Positions 49,750 through 59,224 of a stretch of DNA of 64,000 nt are shown here, piece by piece. The stretch spans positions 147,227 through 211,226 of the forward strand of contig JAKAQO010000003.1 of NCBI GenBank assembly GCA_021822495.1, in the 5' to 3' direction. The stretch's first letter is position 1; the number at the start of each line of letters is the position of its first letter. This stretch comes from a bacterium. GTDB lineage: Bacteria; Elusimicrobiota; Elusimicrobia; UBA1565; UBA9628. Below the pieces are notes generated by a model. The model searched no databases and was not told the origin of the DNA. It saw only the letters and a list, made by a program, of their open reading frames with translations. The position numbers were made by a program, and so were the translations under genes.

Positions 49750-51309
49750 ATGCCCAAGAAAGACAATCGCCGCCAAGAAAACGGAGCAACCCTCGGCTTT
49801 GAAGAAAAACTCTGGCAGGCCGCGGACAAACTTCAAAAAGACATGGACGCGGCCGAATACAAGCACGTGGTCTTGGGTCTCATCTTTCTCAAATACATCT
49901 CGGACGCTTTTGAGGAAATGCGCGCCAAGCTCGCGAGCGACAAAGCCGGCGGGGCCGATCCCGAGGACATGGACGAATATCAAGCGGAAAATGTCTTTTG
50001 GGTTCCCAAAGAAGCCCGCTGGTCTTTTCTCCAAGGCCAGGCCAAGCAAGCCTCTATCGGGAAACTCATTGACGACGCCATGGTCGCCATCGAGCGCGAC
50101 AATAAAAACCTTAAAGGCGTTCTGCCCAAGGACTACTCCCGGCCGGCTCTCGACAAGGCTCGCCTTGGAGAATTAATTGATCTGATCGCCACCATCGGGT
50201 TTGGAAAAAAGGAAAACCGCTCGAAAGACATTCTCGGGCGCGTGTATGAATATTTCCTGGGAAAATTCGCCAGCGCCGAAGGCAAAAAGGGAGGACAATT
50301 TTACACTCCTCAATGCGTGGTCCGGCTTTTAGTCGAAATGCTCTCTCCCTACAAGGGCCGCGTCTATGACCCGTGTTGCGGCTCAGGCGGAATGTTCATC
50401 CAGAGCGAGAAGTTTATTGAGGAACACGGCGGCCGGGTGGGCGATATCTCGGTCTACGGCCAGGAATCCAATCACACGACCTGGCGGCTGGCGAAGATGA
50501 ACCTCGCTATTCGCGGCATTGACGCGAATTTGGGGCCGGAGCACGCCGACACCTTCCATCACGATCTTCATAAAGACCTGAAGGCCGATTTCATCCTGGC
50601 AAACCCGCCCTTTAACATGAGCGACTGGGGCGGCGCGAACTTAAGAAATGACGGGCGCTGGAAATTCGGCGTTCCGCCAACGGGAAACGCGAACTTCGCC
50701 TGGATTTCCCACTTCATCCACCATCTCGCCCCCGCGGGTCTGGCCGGTTTTGTCATGGCCAACGGCTCGATGTCCTCAAACACCTCGGGGGAAGGCGAAA
50801 TCCGCAAAAATATTGTTGAGACCGATTTAGTGGACTGCATGGTAGCCATGCCGGGACAGCTTTTCTACTCGACTCAGATTCCGGTCTGTCTATGGTTTAT
50901 CGCGCGCGACAAGAAAAACGGCCGCTTTCGCGACCGAAGAAACCAGATTCTTTTCATTGACGCCCGCAAGATGGGAAAGATGGTCGACCGCGTCCATCGC
51001 GAGCTGACCGAAGACGACATCCGCAAAATCGCCGAAACTTATCATTTTTGGCGTCAAGACAAGAACTCCAAGAAATACGAAGATATTCCCGGCTTCTGCA
51101 AAAGCGTTTCGCTGGTGGAAGCGCGACAACACGAATACGTTTTGACCCCGGGGCGCTACGTGGGCGCCGAGGAAGTTCAAGACGACGGCGAGCCTTTCGA
51201 CCAGAAAATGGAGCGGCTCACGTCCCAACTTAAGGAACAATTCGCCGAGTCCGATAAACTTAAGTCAGCGATTCGAGAGAATCTTAAGAAGGCAGGTTAT
51301 GGCTTCTAA
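49750..51309 (+). CDS. hsdM: Type I restriction-modification methyltransferase subunit HsdM
   Basis: ATG 49750 gives 519 aa, starting just before the HsdM_N helical bundle ([38 protein letters not shown]); ATG 49708 is a possible earlier start. The N6-adenine methyltransferase domain shows [14 protein letters not shown] (SAM binding) and [11 protein letters not shown] (catalytic NPPF). It methylates adenine at the HsdS-defined site. First gene of the RM operon; the next gene starts 11 bp inside its end. Confidence 0.95.
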   Translation: MPKKDNRRQENGATLGFEEKLWQAADKLQKDMDAAEYKHVVLGLIFLKYISDAFEEMRAKLASDKAGGADPEDMDEYQAENVFWVPKEARWSFLQGQAKQASIGKLIDDAMVAIERDNKNLKGVLPKDYSRPALDKARLGELIDLIATIGFGKKENRSKDILGRVYEYFLGKFASAEGKKGGQFYTPQCVVRLLVEMLSPYKGRVYDPCCGSGGMFIQSEKFIEEHGGRVGDISVYGQESNHTTWRLAKMNLAIRGIDANLGPEHADTFHHDLHKDLKADFILANPPFNMSDWGGANLRNDGRWKFGVPPTGNANFAWISHFIHHLAPAGLAGFVMANGSMSSNTSGEGEIRKNIVETDLVDCMVAMPGQLFYSTQIPVCLWFIARDKKNGRFRDRRNQILFIDARKMGKMVDRVHRELTEDDIRKIAETYHFWRQDKNSKKYEDIPGFCKSVSLVEARQHEYVLTPGRYVGAEEVQDDGEPFDQKMERLTSQLKEQFAESDKLKSAIRENLKKAGYGF

Positions 51310-52453
51310 ACGTTCTCCTCGCCGAAATGTGCGGACGCTGTCCGCACTGTCACCCAAACTCGATTTCGAGGCTTTGGTGCGCTCCATCATTGATCTGCAC
51401 GAGAGCGTTCGATCTCAGGCGACCAAAGCCGTAAACGTGTATCTGACATTCCGAAATTGGCTCATTGGGTGGCATCTTCGGGAGTATGAGCAGAACGGCA
51501 AAGATCGAGCGGCTTACGGCGATCGGCTTTTTGAGAGGCTGGCCGAACGGCTCCAAGAGCGCGGCGTCCCGCGGGCTGACGATAGAGAGTTGCGTCGGTA
51601 TAGGCGGTTCTACGAAGAATACCCCATGATTCGGGAGGCGCTGCCTCCCGAATTGGCGCAGAAAATAGCGGCCTCTTCTTCACGTGCAATCAGGGAGTCA
51701 GCGAATCCTAAATTCAAGCTGGACGGCCGCACGCTGGTAGATCGCCTATCGTTCACGCACTTCGCCGAACTTCTTCAAATCGACGAGCCGCTCAAGAGGG
51801 CCTTCTATGAGGTCGAGTGCGTCAAAGGCAATTGGGCCGTTCGTGAACTCAAGAGGCAAATCGCAAGTCTCTACTATGAGCGCGCGGGGCTGTCCAGGGA
51901 CAAGCAGAAACTTTCGAAACTGACCCAGGCCAAGGCGCAGCCGCAGACAGCCAAGGATATCGTCCGCGATCCGTATGTCTTTGAGTTTCTGGGACTCAAG
52001 TCCAAGGAGGTCATGGGCGAGTCCGATTTGGAGGATGCCCTGCTCGACAAGCTGGAGAACTTCCTGCTGGAGCTGGGCCACGGCTTTTGTTTCGAGGCTC
52101 GGCAGAAACGGATCGTCATCGGAGGGCAACACTGCTTCATCGACCTTGTCTTCTACCACCGGATTTTAAAGTGCCACGTCCTGATCGAGCTGAAGGCTGA
52201 CGACTTCAAGCACGAGCACTTGGGGCAGCTCAATACCTACGTCAGTTGGTACGGCAAGCATGAGATGAGCAGGGGAGACAGTCCGCCCATCGGAATCTTG
52301 CTATGCACGACGAAGAATCACGCCATGGTGGAATACGCTCTGGCCGGAATCGACAATCGGCTTTTCGTTTCAAAGTATCAGCTGGAGCTTCCGAAGAAGG
52401 AAGAAATTCAGCGATTTTTGGAAAAGCAGATTGGAGATACGGTAAAGGAGTAA
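51299..52453 (+). CDS. YhcG/DUF1016-family PD-(D/E)XK nuclease
   Basis: This 384-aa protein has a DUF1016_N domain at ~30-180 ([31 protein letters not shown]). The nuclease domain at ~215-355 shows [39 protein letters not shown] (active-site D and ExK) and [10 protein letters not shown]. Such proteins are frequent in type I RM loci and may be extra effectors or Holliday-type nucleases. It is coupled to hsdM by overlap. A decayed relative lies in the tRNA-Glu island (14055-14501). Confidence 0.88.
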   Translation: MASKRSPRRNVRTLSALSPKLDFEALVRSIIDLHESVRSQATKAVNVYLTFRNWLIGWHLREYEQNGKDRAAYGDRLFERLAERLQERGVPRADDRELRRYRRFYEEYPMIREALPPELAQKIAASSSRAIRESANPKFKLDGRTLVDRLSFTHFAELLQIDEPLKRAFYEVECVKGNWAVRELKRQIASLYYERAGLSRDKQKLSKLTQAKAQPQTAKDIVRDPYVFEFLGLKSKEVMGESDLEDALLDKLENFLLELGHGFCFEARQKRIVIGGQHCFIDLVFYHRILKCHVLIELKADDFKHEHLGQLNTYVSWYGKHEMSRGDSPPIGILLCTTKNHAMVEYALAGIDNRLFVSKYQLELPKKEEIQRFLEKQIGDTVKE

Positions 52454-52470
52454 AAGAGAGGATTGAAAGA

Positions 52471-53022
52471 ATGACAGTTGATTGGAATGTCGTCGCGACG
52501 ATTTCGTCTCCCATCATTGCCTTATTTGTCGGCGCCGCCCTTGAGCGTTTTATTGAAGATCGCGCCAAGGTCGTCTGCTACCTCGGCCACGTATCGGGCA
52601 TTCAACTCAATCGGGAAAACCAAATAATCCACATTAATACTCACTCGATTGTCCTAACCAACACAGGTCGAAAAACAGCCACTAATATTCGACTGGGACA
52701 TGCTGTTTTACCAGATTTTCAAGTTTTTCCTGATACCCAGTATAACGTCATAGAACTTCCAAACGGAGGCAGGGAAATACAATTTCCAAACCTAGTCCCG
52801 AAGAAGCAGATTACGATCACATACCTTTACTTTCCGCCGCTGACGTGGAATCAAGTGAATACGCACTTGGAGTCGGATGATGGCCCGGTCAAGGTTCTCA
52901 ATGTTTTGCCGACGGTTCAGTTGCCGAAATGGCTGATAACATTACTCTGGCTGCTGATTGGATATGGATTAATAGCCGCACTTTACACAGTCTATGCCAT
53001 TTCTAGATGGCTCGTGAGATGA
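52471..53022 (+). CDS. Two-TM protein inside the type I RM operon
   Basis: ATG 52471 has AGAGAGG 9 nt upstream; the track start is in the YhcG gene. The 183-aa product has a TM helix at each end (VVATISSPIIALFVGAALERF and LITLLWLLIGYGLIAALYTVYAI) with a ~120-residue beta-rich soluble middle (INTHSIVLTNTGRKTATNIRLGH, an Ig-like strand pattern). It overlaps hsdS by 4 bp (ATGA). I do not recognise the family; a membrane-bound accessory to the RM locus is plausible. Confidence 0.55.
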   Translation: MTVDWNVVATISSPIIALFVGAALERFIEDRAKVVCYLGHVSGIQLNRENQIIHINTHSIVLTNTGRKTATNIRLGHAVLPDFQVFPDTQYNVIELPNGGREIQFPNLVPKKQITITYLYFPPLTWNQVNTHLESDDGPVKVLNVLPTVQLPKWLITLLWLLIGYGLIAALYTVYAISRWLVR

Positions 53023-54338
53023 ACTCTATGACGGGTAAGTGGAGCTTGACCATCCTCGACAATGCGGTCCAAATAAACCCTCCGGTTCCTCTTGCGCGCG
53101 GAGAAACTTACCCATTCGTAGATATGCAAGGACTGCACCCTGGAACTCGCGATGTCGGCCAAAGCGAGCATCGGATCTTTTCCGGCGGTGGTTCTCGTTT
53201 CATGTCGGGAGACACGCTAATGGCGCGAATTACCCCGTGCCTGGAAAACGGCAAAATCGCCCGCTTCAAGGGCTCGATGCCGCTGGAAAAAGCACATGGC
53301 TCGACAGAATTCATCGTGATACGCGGTAAAGAAGGTGTGACAGACAATGACTTTGCTTATTATCTCACGCGCTCCGATATTGTCCGTGAGCGAGCGATTT
53401 CGCAAATGACGGGAAGCTCGGGCCGCCAACGTGTTCCGATTGATGCATTAAGACGTCTTGAAGTTCCCATTCCCTCGCTTGCTGAGCAACGCGCCATTGC
53501 GGAAATCCTAGGCTCCCTCGATGATAAAATAGAGCTCAACCGCCGCATGAACGAAACCTTGGAGGCCATGGCCCGAGCGATTTTTAAGTCGTGGTTCGTT
53601 GATTTCGATCCCGTCCGCGCCAAGATGGAAGGCCGCTGGCGCAAAGGCCAGTCCCTGCCGGGGCTTCCCTCAGACTTATACGATCTCTTTCCTGACCACT
53701 TCGTGGATTCGGAATTGGGAGAAATTCCGGCGGGGTGGAAGGTGGGGCGCGTGTCAGATATTGGCATTATCATTTGCGGAAAAACTCCGTCAACAAGGCA
53801 ACCAGAGTATTACGGTGACGATGTTCCATTCATTACGATCCCAGACATGCATGGGAAAACACTCTCTATCGTAACACAGAAACGGTTATCACACGCAGGT
53901 GCAGCATCTCAACATAACAAGATGCTTCCACCAGGTTCGATTTGCGTAAGCTGCATCGCAACACCAGGGCTAGTAGTGATTACTTCGGAAGTTGCGCAGA
54001 CTAATCAACAGATTAACAGCGTCATCCCCATCAACATGAACCATAAGTTTTTCTGGTATTGGATATTGCGAGAACTCGGAGATGACATTCGCGCTAGCGG
54101 AAGCGGAGGTTCTGTCCTTTCCAACTTAAGCACGAGCCGCTTTGCAGAACTACGTATACTTGCTCCTACCTCAGAGGTCCGCAGTTCATATCATTCGCAC
54201 GTCGCCACATTATTTGACCACATACTCGCGACCGATCGAGGAACTATCACCCTCGCCGCCATCCGCGATGCGCTGTTGCCGAAATTGATTTCGGGGCAAA
54301 TTCACACTGAGAGCAAAGTCGACGAAATTCGTGGCTAA
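53019..54338 (+). CDS. hsdS: Type I restriction-modification specificity subunit HsdS
   Basis: ATG 53019 overlaps the previous stop; ATG 53007 is an alternative. The 439-aa protein has two target-recognition domains with conserved regions between them: first TRD ~1-150, central helix SLAEQRAIAEILGSLDDKIELNRRMNETLEAMARAIFKSWFVDFDPVRAK, second TRD beginning IPAGWKVGRVSDIGIIICGKTPSTRQPEYYG, and a final TLAAIRDALLPKLISGQI. The recognised sequence cannot be read from this. Confidence 0.93.
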   Translation: MNSMTGKWSLTILDNAVQINPPVPLARGETYPFVDMQGLHPGTRDVGQSEHRIFSGGGSRFMSGDTLMARITPCLENGKIARFKGSMPLEKAHGSTEFIVIRGKEGVTDNDFAYYLTRSDIVRERAISQMTGSSGRQRVPIDALRRLEVPIPSLAEQRAIAEILGSLDDKIELNRRMNETLEAMARAIFKSWFVDFDPVRAKMEGRWRKGQSLPGLPSDLYDLFPDHFVDSELGEIPAGWKVGRVSDIGIIICGKTPSTRQPEYYGDDVPFITIPDMHGKTLSIVTQKRLSHAGAASQHNKMLPPGSICVSCIATPGLVVITSEVAQTNQQINSVIPINMNHKFFWYWILRELGDDIRASGSGGSVLSNLSTSRFAELRILAPTSEVRSSYHSHVATLFDHILATDRGTITLAAIRDALLPKLISGQIHTESKVDEIRG

Positions 54339-57300
54339 TTCTATGGATAAACAGATTGGATCGCAGTGGAACAAGTGGGACCTTCACGTCCACACGCCAC
54401 ACTCTATTGAGCAACACTATGGCAACCCAGAGGACACGGAGACCTGGGACAATTACCTCGCTGACCTAGAGGCACTTCCCAAGGAATTCAAGGTCATCGG
54501 TGTAAACGACTATATCTTTCTTGATGGCTACAAGCGATTACAGCAGGAAAAAATTAAGGGTCGGCTTGCGAATATTGATCGACTCTTGCCGGTCGTTGAG
54601 CTGAGGCTGGACAAGTTTGGAGGCGCGGCGGAGCCACTCTCGCGGATTAACTTCCACATCATCTTCTCTGACGAAGTATCTGCCGAGAACATCGAGAAAC
54701 AGTTCTTGATGGCAATTCGCACAAACTACGCTCTGTCCAACGAGACCGTTTGGAACGAATCGCTGACCCGCGAGAGCCTTGAGCGTCTCGGGAAATTAAT
54801 CATCGATGCCACACCTGCCGAAAAGAGTGCTACACTCAAGTCGCCGCTTCGGGTGGCGTTTAGCAACCTGTGCTTACCTATTGAGCAGGTTACTCACGCC
54901 CTCGGTGCCTCCTGTTTCGCCGGCAATTATCTCACCGCTGTTGGCAAGATTGAATGGGAGAATCTTCGGTGGGATCAGTTCGCCGCCGAGAAGCAGACGC
55001 TCATCAATCCCAGAGATATTGTGTTCTCCGCGCCCGCCGATCCGGCGTCCATTCTGCGCTCGCGAGACAGTTTGAAACGCCAGCAGGTCAACTCGAATAT
55101 TCTGGATTGTAGCGACGCACACCATCTGTCCAGTTCAACGGAGATCAATCGGATCGGAAAGTGTTTCACCTGGATTAAGGCCGACACAACCTTTGAGGGA
55201 CTTCGGCACGCCCTGGTCGAGTATGAGCAGCGAGTCTATATTGGCGAGTGCCCACCCAAACTTGAAGTCGTTCGAACCGAACCAACCCGATTCATCCAGA
55301 GCATCTCCATCCGCAAGAAGGAAGGCGTGGACTTCTCTGAGAAGTGGTTCGATCAAGAGATCCCGCTTAACGTAGACTTGGTCGCCCTCATCGGCAACAA
55401 GGGAAGCGGCAAGAGTGCTCTCACCGACGTAGCAGGCCTTCTTGGCAATTCAGGTAACGAGGACAACTACTCGTTCCTCAACAAGGACAAGTTCCGGCAC
55501 CCTACGGACAACAAGGCCCAACATTTCACAGCCTCTATGAAATGGGCCAGCGGTAGCGAGGCGCGTAAGGACCTGACTGACTCCGCTAGGCCAGGGGAGT
55601 TGTCGACGGTTCGCTATATTCCGCAGAGCTATTTCGAAAAAGTCTGCACCGATGTGGCGGCGGGCAAGGAGACGGAATTCCATCGCGAGCTCAAATCGGT
55701 CATCTTCTCGCATGTCACGGAATCGTTCGGCAAGACTTCCCTCGATGAGTTGATCGCGTATCGCACTGAGGAAATTAAAAAGGCTATAGGGATTCGAACC
55801 GCCGAACTGCATGAGTTGAATAAGAAGATCGTTGCCAGCGAGGAAGCCCTCAAGCCCGAGAACAAGCAGATACTTCTTGCCCAGCTCTCGGCCAAGGAAG
55901 GTGAGCTACGCGCGCTTGATACGGCAAAGCCTGCCGATGCTATCGAGCCGCAGACAGAAACTGACCCGGCGGCAATCACCGCGAAGGCTAATCTTGATAA
56001 GTTAGAGAAGTCGCTCGCGGTAATCGAGAAGTCGATCCAAGAGACAGAAGCTAAGCTTCGCCGCAACGGCATCCTACAGGAATCCGCGAAGAAGGTCTTG
56101 CAATCGCTGGCCAACCTGAAACGGCAGATCGAATCCGGCTGTCACGAGATCGAGCCGTTGCTACGCGACCTCGACATTGAATCATCGGCAGTTCTCAAGA
56201 TCGATATCCAAACTGCGCCCGTTCAGGCGGGCCTTAGGAATTTGGAGAAGGAGAGCGTGGCACTACGCGCGCATATCGGGGCATCGGACTCGACCGGACT
56301 CAAACTCTATCGTGCGAACGTAGGCAAAGAGATCGCCGAGGCCAAGGCCCTGATGGGAGAGCCAGCGAAGAAGTATCAGGCGGCTCTGGCCGCGATCAAG
56401 GACTGGGAAACGCGACGCAATGCCATTATTGGGAACGTTGAAACGGCCGGCACTACCACTGAGCTGAAGAAACGCATAGCCAGCCTGGGCACCATACCGG
56501 CGCAACTGACGGATGGGCGCAGAAAGCGAAGCGAATGTTGCCGAGGGATTTTCCAAGAAATCGTACGCCTGAAGGGCTTGTATGCCGACCTGTATAAGCC
56601 AGTCCAGGATTTCATCGCCGCTCACCCTCTCGTACAGAACAAGCTCCAGCTCAGGTTTCAGGTCAGAATTGTCGACAGCGGTTTTTCCGATCGCTTCTTC
56701 GATGTCGTCGCCCAAAACGTCAGGGGTTCTTTTCGGAACAACGGTCCCAAGGTAGTCCAGGACATCTTGGAGCACACGAACCTCGACAACGAAGACGCGG
56801 TGATAAAGTTCGTTGAGAAGGTAAACGAACTACTGCATACCGATACGAATGCCAAGGAACCTACCGCACTCGCCGTTTCGACGCAAGTCAAGGCAAAGAA
56901 GAAGAACCCTGCCGACGTAGTGCTAGAACTATACGACGACATATTCGCACTCAGCTACCTGCGCCCCCAATTCACCTTAATGGCAGGCGATGTTGACATC
57001 TCGATGCTCTCCCCTGGCGAGAGAGGCTCGTTGCTACTTGTCTTTTACCTGCTGGTTGATAAGAGTAAGTGTCCGATTATCATCGACCAGCCGGAGGAAA
57101 ACCTCGATAACAAGACCGTGGCCGAGCTTCTTGTGCCCTGCTTGTGGGAGGCGAAAAAGAACCGTCAGGTTATCATTGTAACGCACAATCCTAATCTCGC
57201 AGTTGTCGCAGACGCCGAGCAGATCATCATCGCTACCCATAAAAAAAAGGAGGGTAATGAGGTTCGCTATCATGCTGGCGCGATAGAGAATCCAGAAATC

Positions 57301-57390
57301 AATGACGCTTTACTAGACATCCTGGAGGGCACTGAGCCCGCGTTCAACAACCGACGCAAAAAATACCTCGTCTATCGGCGACAACAATGA
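54331..57390 (+). CDS. TrlF-family PHP / SMC-like ATPase
   Basis: This 1019-aa protein starts at GTG 54331, overlapping hsdS by 8 bp (ATG 54343 is an alternative). N-terminal PHP-like motif WNKWDLHVHTPHSI (~14-26) with FNLCLP- and FAGNYL-type strands to ~300. Walker A LVALIGNKGSGKSALTD (~353-369). A long coiled coil (~480-720) follows, then the ABC signature DISMLSPGERGSLLLVFY (~889) and Walker B CPIIIDQPEENLDN (~915), H-loop VTHNPNL (~950). Such PHP-ATPases often accompany type I RM genes and are suspected antiphage nucleases; that role is inferred. Confidence 0.8.
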   Translation: MANSMDKQIGSQWNKWDLHVHTPHSIEQHYGNPEDTETWDNYLADLEALPKEFKVIGVNDYIFLDGYKRLQQEKIKGRLANIDRLLPVVELRLDKFGGAAEPLSRINFHIIFSDEVSAENIEKQFLMAIRTNYALSNETVWNESLTRESLERLGKLIIDATPAEKSATLKSPLRVAFSNLCLPIEQVTHALGASCFAGNYLTAVGKIEWENLRWDQFAAEKQTLINPRDIVFSAPADPASILRSRDSLKRQQVNSNILDCSDAHHLSSSTEINRIGKCFTWIKADTTFEGLRHALVEYEQRVYIGECPPKLEVVRTEPTRFIQSISIRKKEGVDFSEKWFDQEIPLNVDLVALIGNKGSGKSALTDVAGLLGNSGNEDNYSFLNKDKFRHPTDNKAQHFTASMKWASGSEARKDLTDSARPGELSTVRYIPQSYFEKVCTDVAAGKETEFHRELKSVIFSHVTESFGKTSLDELIAYRTEEIKKAIGIRTAELHELNKKIVASEEALKPENKQILLAQLSAKEGELRALDTAKPADAIEPQTETDPAAITAKANLDKLEKSLAVIEKSIQETEAKLRRNGILQESAKKVLQSLANLKRQIESGCHEIEPLLRDLDIESSAVLKIDIQTAPVQAGLRNLEKESVALRAHIGASDSTGLKLYRANVGKEIAEAKALMGEPAKKYQAALAAIKDWETRRNAIIGNVETAGTTTELKKRIASLGTIPAQLTDGRRKRSECCRGIFQEIVRLKGLYADLYKPVQDFIAAHPLVQNKLQLRFQVRIVDSGFSDRFFDVVAQNVRGSFRNNGPKVVQDILEHTNLDNEDAVIKFVEKVNELLHTDTNAKEPTALAVSTQVKAKKKNPADVVLELYDDIFALSYLRPQFTLMAGDVDISMLSPGERGSLLLVFYLLVDKSKCPIIIDQPEENLDNKTVAELLVPCLWEAKKNRQVIIVTHNPNLAVVADAEQIIIATHKKKEGNEVRYHAGAIENPEINDALLDILEGTEPAFNNRRKKYLVYRRQQ

Positions 57391-57581
57391 CCAAAAATTT
57401 CGTCGTTCCACTCAGAGCCCCACTTGGTAGGTTCCTCGAAGTTGTAAGCCTGATCCAACGGCGCGTGATCGGAACCGTCCGAGAATTTGGAACACTCGCC
57501 GCCATTCGCGACGCGCTACTGCCAAAACTGATTTCGGGGGAAATTCGAATCAGTGAAGCCACTCCGATTGAGATGGTATGA
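57387..57581 (+). pseudogene. Fragment of a second hsdS (C-terminal tail)
   Basis: This 64-aa ORF starts in the TrlF stop (ATGA). Its second half, TLAAIRDALLPKLISGEI, repeats the end of HsdS (TLAAIRDALLPKLISGQI), with DNA differing at several third positions. The first ~35 residues are unrelated. It is the remains of another hsdS 3' end and shows that the region between hsdS and hsdR has been rebuilt. Confidence 0.7.
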
Positions 57582-58378
57582 GTTCGTTATCTTTTAACGA
57601 AAGGATTGTACTCGAAAAATACTTCTGGATGTCTTCTGGATACGTGCTGGATTTCTCCGACAGGACCTTCGGTGAATTCGTTGAAGAAGCTACCGGAGTG
57701 AATATCCATTCCGAAAAGTATCAAATTGAAGGAACCTCAAAAGCTAAGAAGCTTCGCGCCTTCTGGAAAATTGAGTCCGATCATTTGGTCGGAACATTAT
57801 TGCGAAAACTCATAGATCATGGCGCTAATTTGAAAATGATGAAAACCCATGAGCTCAAGGCTGTTGAAAAAAAATGCCGCTATATCCTAAATAGACTGAT
57901 TCCTGGCGGACCGGGGCTTTCGCCTTTAAAGGATCAGGCAAAAGCGCTCGATGCAAATTATCTTCTTGACCAGATTAAGCGCATTGAATCTTCGATTGAA
58001 ACTGATCCGGGATTAGCCATCGGAACCGCAAAGGAATTGATTGAGACCTGTTGCAAGACGATCCTTTCAGACCGTGGCAAATCCGCCGATGAAACATCCG
58101 GCATCACCGTTCTTATGAAGCAAGTTATGAAAGAGTTGCGACTTGTCCCGGAAAACATTCCGGCCTCCGTCAAGGGTTCAGAAACAGTAAGGCGGGTGCT
58201 CCACAATCTCGGCGCAATAACTCAAGGTCTTGCCGAGCTAAGAAATCTTTATGGGACCGGTCATGGAAAGCACGGAAAAACCTTACCACTTCAGCCAAGA
58301 CATGCCAAGCTTGCGGTTGGCGCCGCCTCAACCTTGACAATCTTCTTACTTGATACACATCTCCAACATAAGTCATGA
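57578..58378 (+). CDS. Abortive-infection (Abi_C) family protein
   Basis: This 266-aa protein starts at ATG 57578, overlapping the fragment before it (ATGA). The C-terminal Abi_C domain (~190-262) ends LRNLYGTGHGKHGKTLPLQPRHAKLAVGAASTLTIFLLDTH, with the conserved LRN..GtGHG and RHAklAv. The N-terminus is a helical domain (FSDRTFGEFVEEATGVNI). It may sense infection and trigger abortive infection; mechanism unknown. It ends 4 bp into the broken hsdR start (ATGA). Confidence 0.78.
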   Translation: MSSLSFNERIVLEKYFWMSSGYVLDFSDRTFGEFVEEATGVNIHSEKYQIEGTSKAKKLRAFWKIESDHLVGTLLRKLIDHGANLKMMKTHELKAVEKKCRYILNRLIPGGPGLSPLKDQAKALDANYLLDQIKRIESSIETDPGLAIGTAKELIETCCKTILSDRGKSADETSGITVLMKQVMKELRLVPENIPASVKGSETVRRVLHNLGAITQGLAELRNLYGTGHGKHGKTLPLQPRHAKLAVGAASTLTIFLLDTHLQHKS

Positions 58379-58497
58379 ATCGTTTCACCGAATCCGAGGT
58401 CGAGGAAGCGGCTCTCGAATACGTTCAATACCTGGGCTACTCCGTGGTTTCCGGCCCGGCCAGCGCGAGCGGGCTATTGAATGTTGATAGTTTATAG
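58375..58497 (+). pseudogene. Truncated hsdR start (40 codons)
   Basis: [33 protein letters not shown] matches the first ~30 residues of intact HsdR at 59594 ([28 protein letters not shown]), then runs into a new stop. The 24-bp block CCGAATCCGAGGTCGAGGAAGCGG is shared exactly. The ATGA overlap with the abi gene is the expected native coupling, so hsdR originally started here before a cassette separated it. Confidence 0.8.
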
Positions 58498-58516
58498 TTT
58501 ATGCTAAATCATAAAC
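58487..58516. repeat. AT-rich hairpin at the hsdR break
   Basis: ATAGTTTATG-CTAAAT-CATAAACTAT (about 58494-58519) is a perfect 10-bp inverted repeat with a 6-nt loop, in an AT-rich patch unlike the surrounding GC-rich DNA. It lies at the junction between the hsdR fragment and the ATPase fragment. Confidence 0.5.
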
Positions 58517-58523
58517 TATAAAA

Positions 58524-58733
58524 ACTAGAAGACGCGCCCCGGAAAACCGGGGAAACGGGCTTAAATTCGTCAGAAAAATCATTGAAGAAAGTTCGGCGCG
58601 GGGACTCGCCTGTCGTTCGGGCGCGGGACTCATAGACTACGGGGCCTTGGGCCCCGATTGCCGCGGGCATTTGGAGAATTTTTCCTCAAAAATAATCGGT
58701 ACCGTCACTCTGTTGGCTTGGAGGCTCTCATGA
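58524..58733 (+). pseudogene. 3' fragment of a GHKL-type ATPase gene
   Basis: One open frame with no start reads ENRGNGLKFVRKIIEESSARG ... GTVTLLAWRLS and ends TGA 58731-58733. The RGNGLKFVRKIIE block is like the G2 box of GHKL/HATPase domains that usually precede DUF4325 genes. The stop overlaps the DUF4325 ATG (ATGA), preserving the native coupling, while the 5' half of the gene is lost at the hairpin junction. Confidence 0.5.
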
Positions 58734-58999
58734 GAATTGAAATCAAGCGTTATGGAAGCGTTTTAAGTTCGCGGCCCGCCGGGCGAGAAGCGGCCTTGGC
58801 GATAAAGGCCTATCAAAAGCCGAAGCCGGGCGAAAAAATAGAGCTTGATTTTTCGGGAGTTCTTTCAGTCGGCCCCTCTTGGCTGGACGAGGTCTTAACC
58901 GCCCTGCGCGCGGAGTACGGCAAAAAGCGCGTGGTGTGCCTGCCGACCAAAAATCCTTCCGTCATCGAATCTCTTAAAGTCATCGATCTTAAACCTTGA
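58730..58999 (+). CDS. STAS-like DUF4325 protein
   Basis: ATG 58730 with GGAGG 6 nt upstream; the track start is 24 codons early. The 89-aa product shows GEKIELDFSGVLSVGPSWLDEVLTALRAEYGKKRV, the STAS-like fold with the DFxxV strand and helix. DUF4325 proteins normally pair with an upstream anti-sigma-like ATPase; here the partner is truncated, so the gene is probably an orphan. Confidence 0.65.
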   Translation: MRIEIKRYGSVLSSRPAGREAALAIKAYQKPKPGEKIELDFSGVLSVGPSWLDEVLTALRAEYGKKRVVCLPTKNPSVIESLKVIDLKP

Positions 59000-59034
59000 C
59001 AAATACGCATTCATAAGCCATACTTATATGTATG
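58996..59034 (+). promoter_or_regulatory. vapBC promoter with a palindrome over the start codon
   Basis: TTGACA (58996-59001), 17 bp, CATACT (59019-59024). CATAC-TTATAT-GTATG (59019-59034) is an inverted repeat that includes the -10 box and the vapB ATG; no Shine-Dalgarno sequence. It suits autorepression and a leaderless message. Confidence 0.5.
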
Positions 59035-59220
59035 AGAACGACATTGATCTTGAAAGACGATCTTATGGAAAAAGCCGCTAAGCTCGCCAATCTCAAGGAA
59101 AAAACCGCCTTGGTGCACGAGGGGCTTAAAGCCCTCATCGAAAAAAAATCTCGGGAACGCCTCGCCGCCCTGGGCGGGAGTCAAAGCCGTCTTAAGCGCG
59201 TTTCCCGCCGACGGCCCTGA
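59032..59220 (+). CDS. VapB-type antitoxin
   Basis: This 62-aa protein begins MRTTLILKDDLMEKAAKLANLKEKTALVHEGLKALIEKK, the VapB/DUF2191 ribbon-helix-helix pattern, followed by a basic C-terminal tail that would block the toxin. The VapC gene starts 5 bp after its stop. ATG is inside the operator-like palindrome. Confidence 0.85.
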   Translation: MRTTLILKDDLMEKAAKLANLKEKTALVHEGLKALIEKKSRERLAALGGSQSRLKRVSRRRP

Positions 59221-59224
59221 TTCC

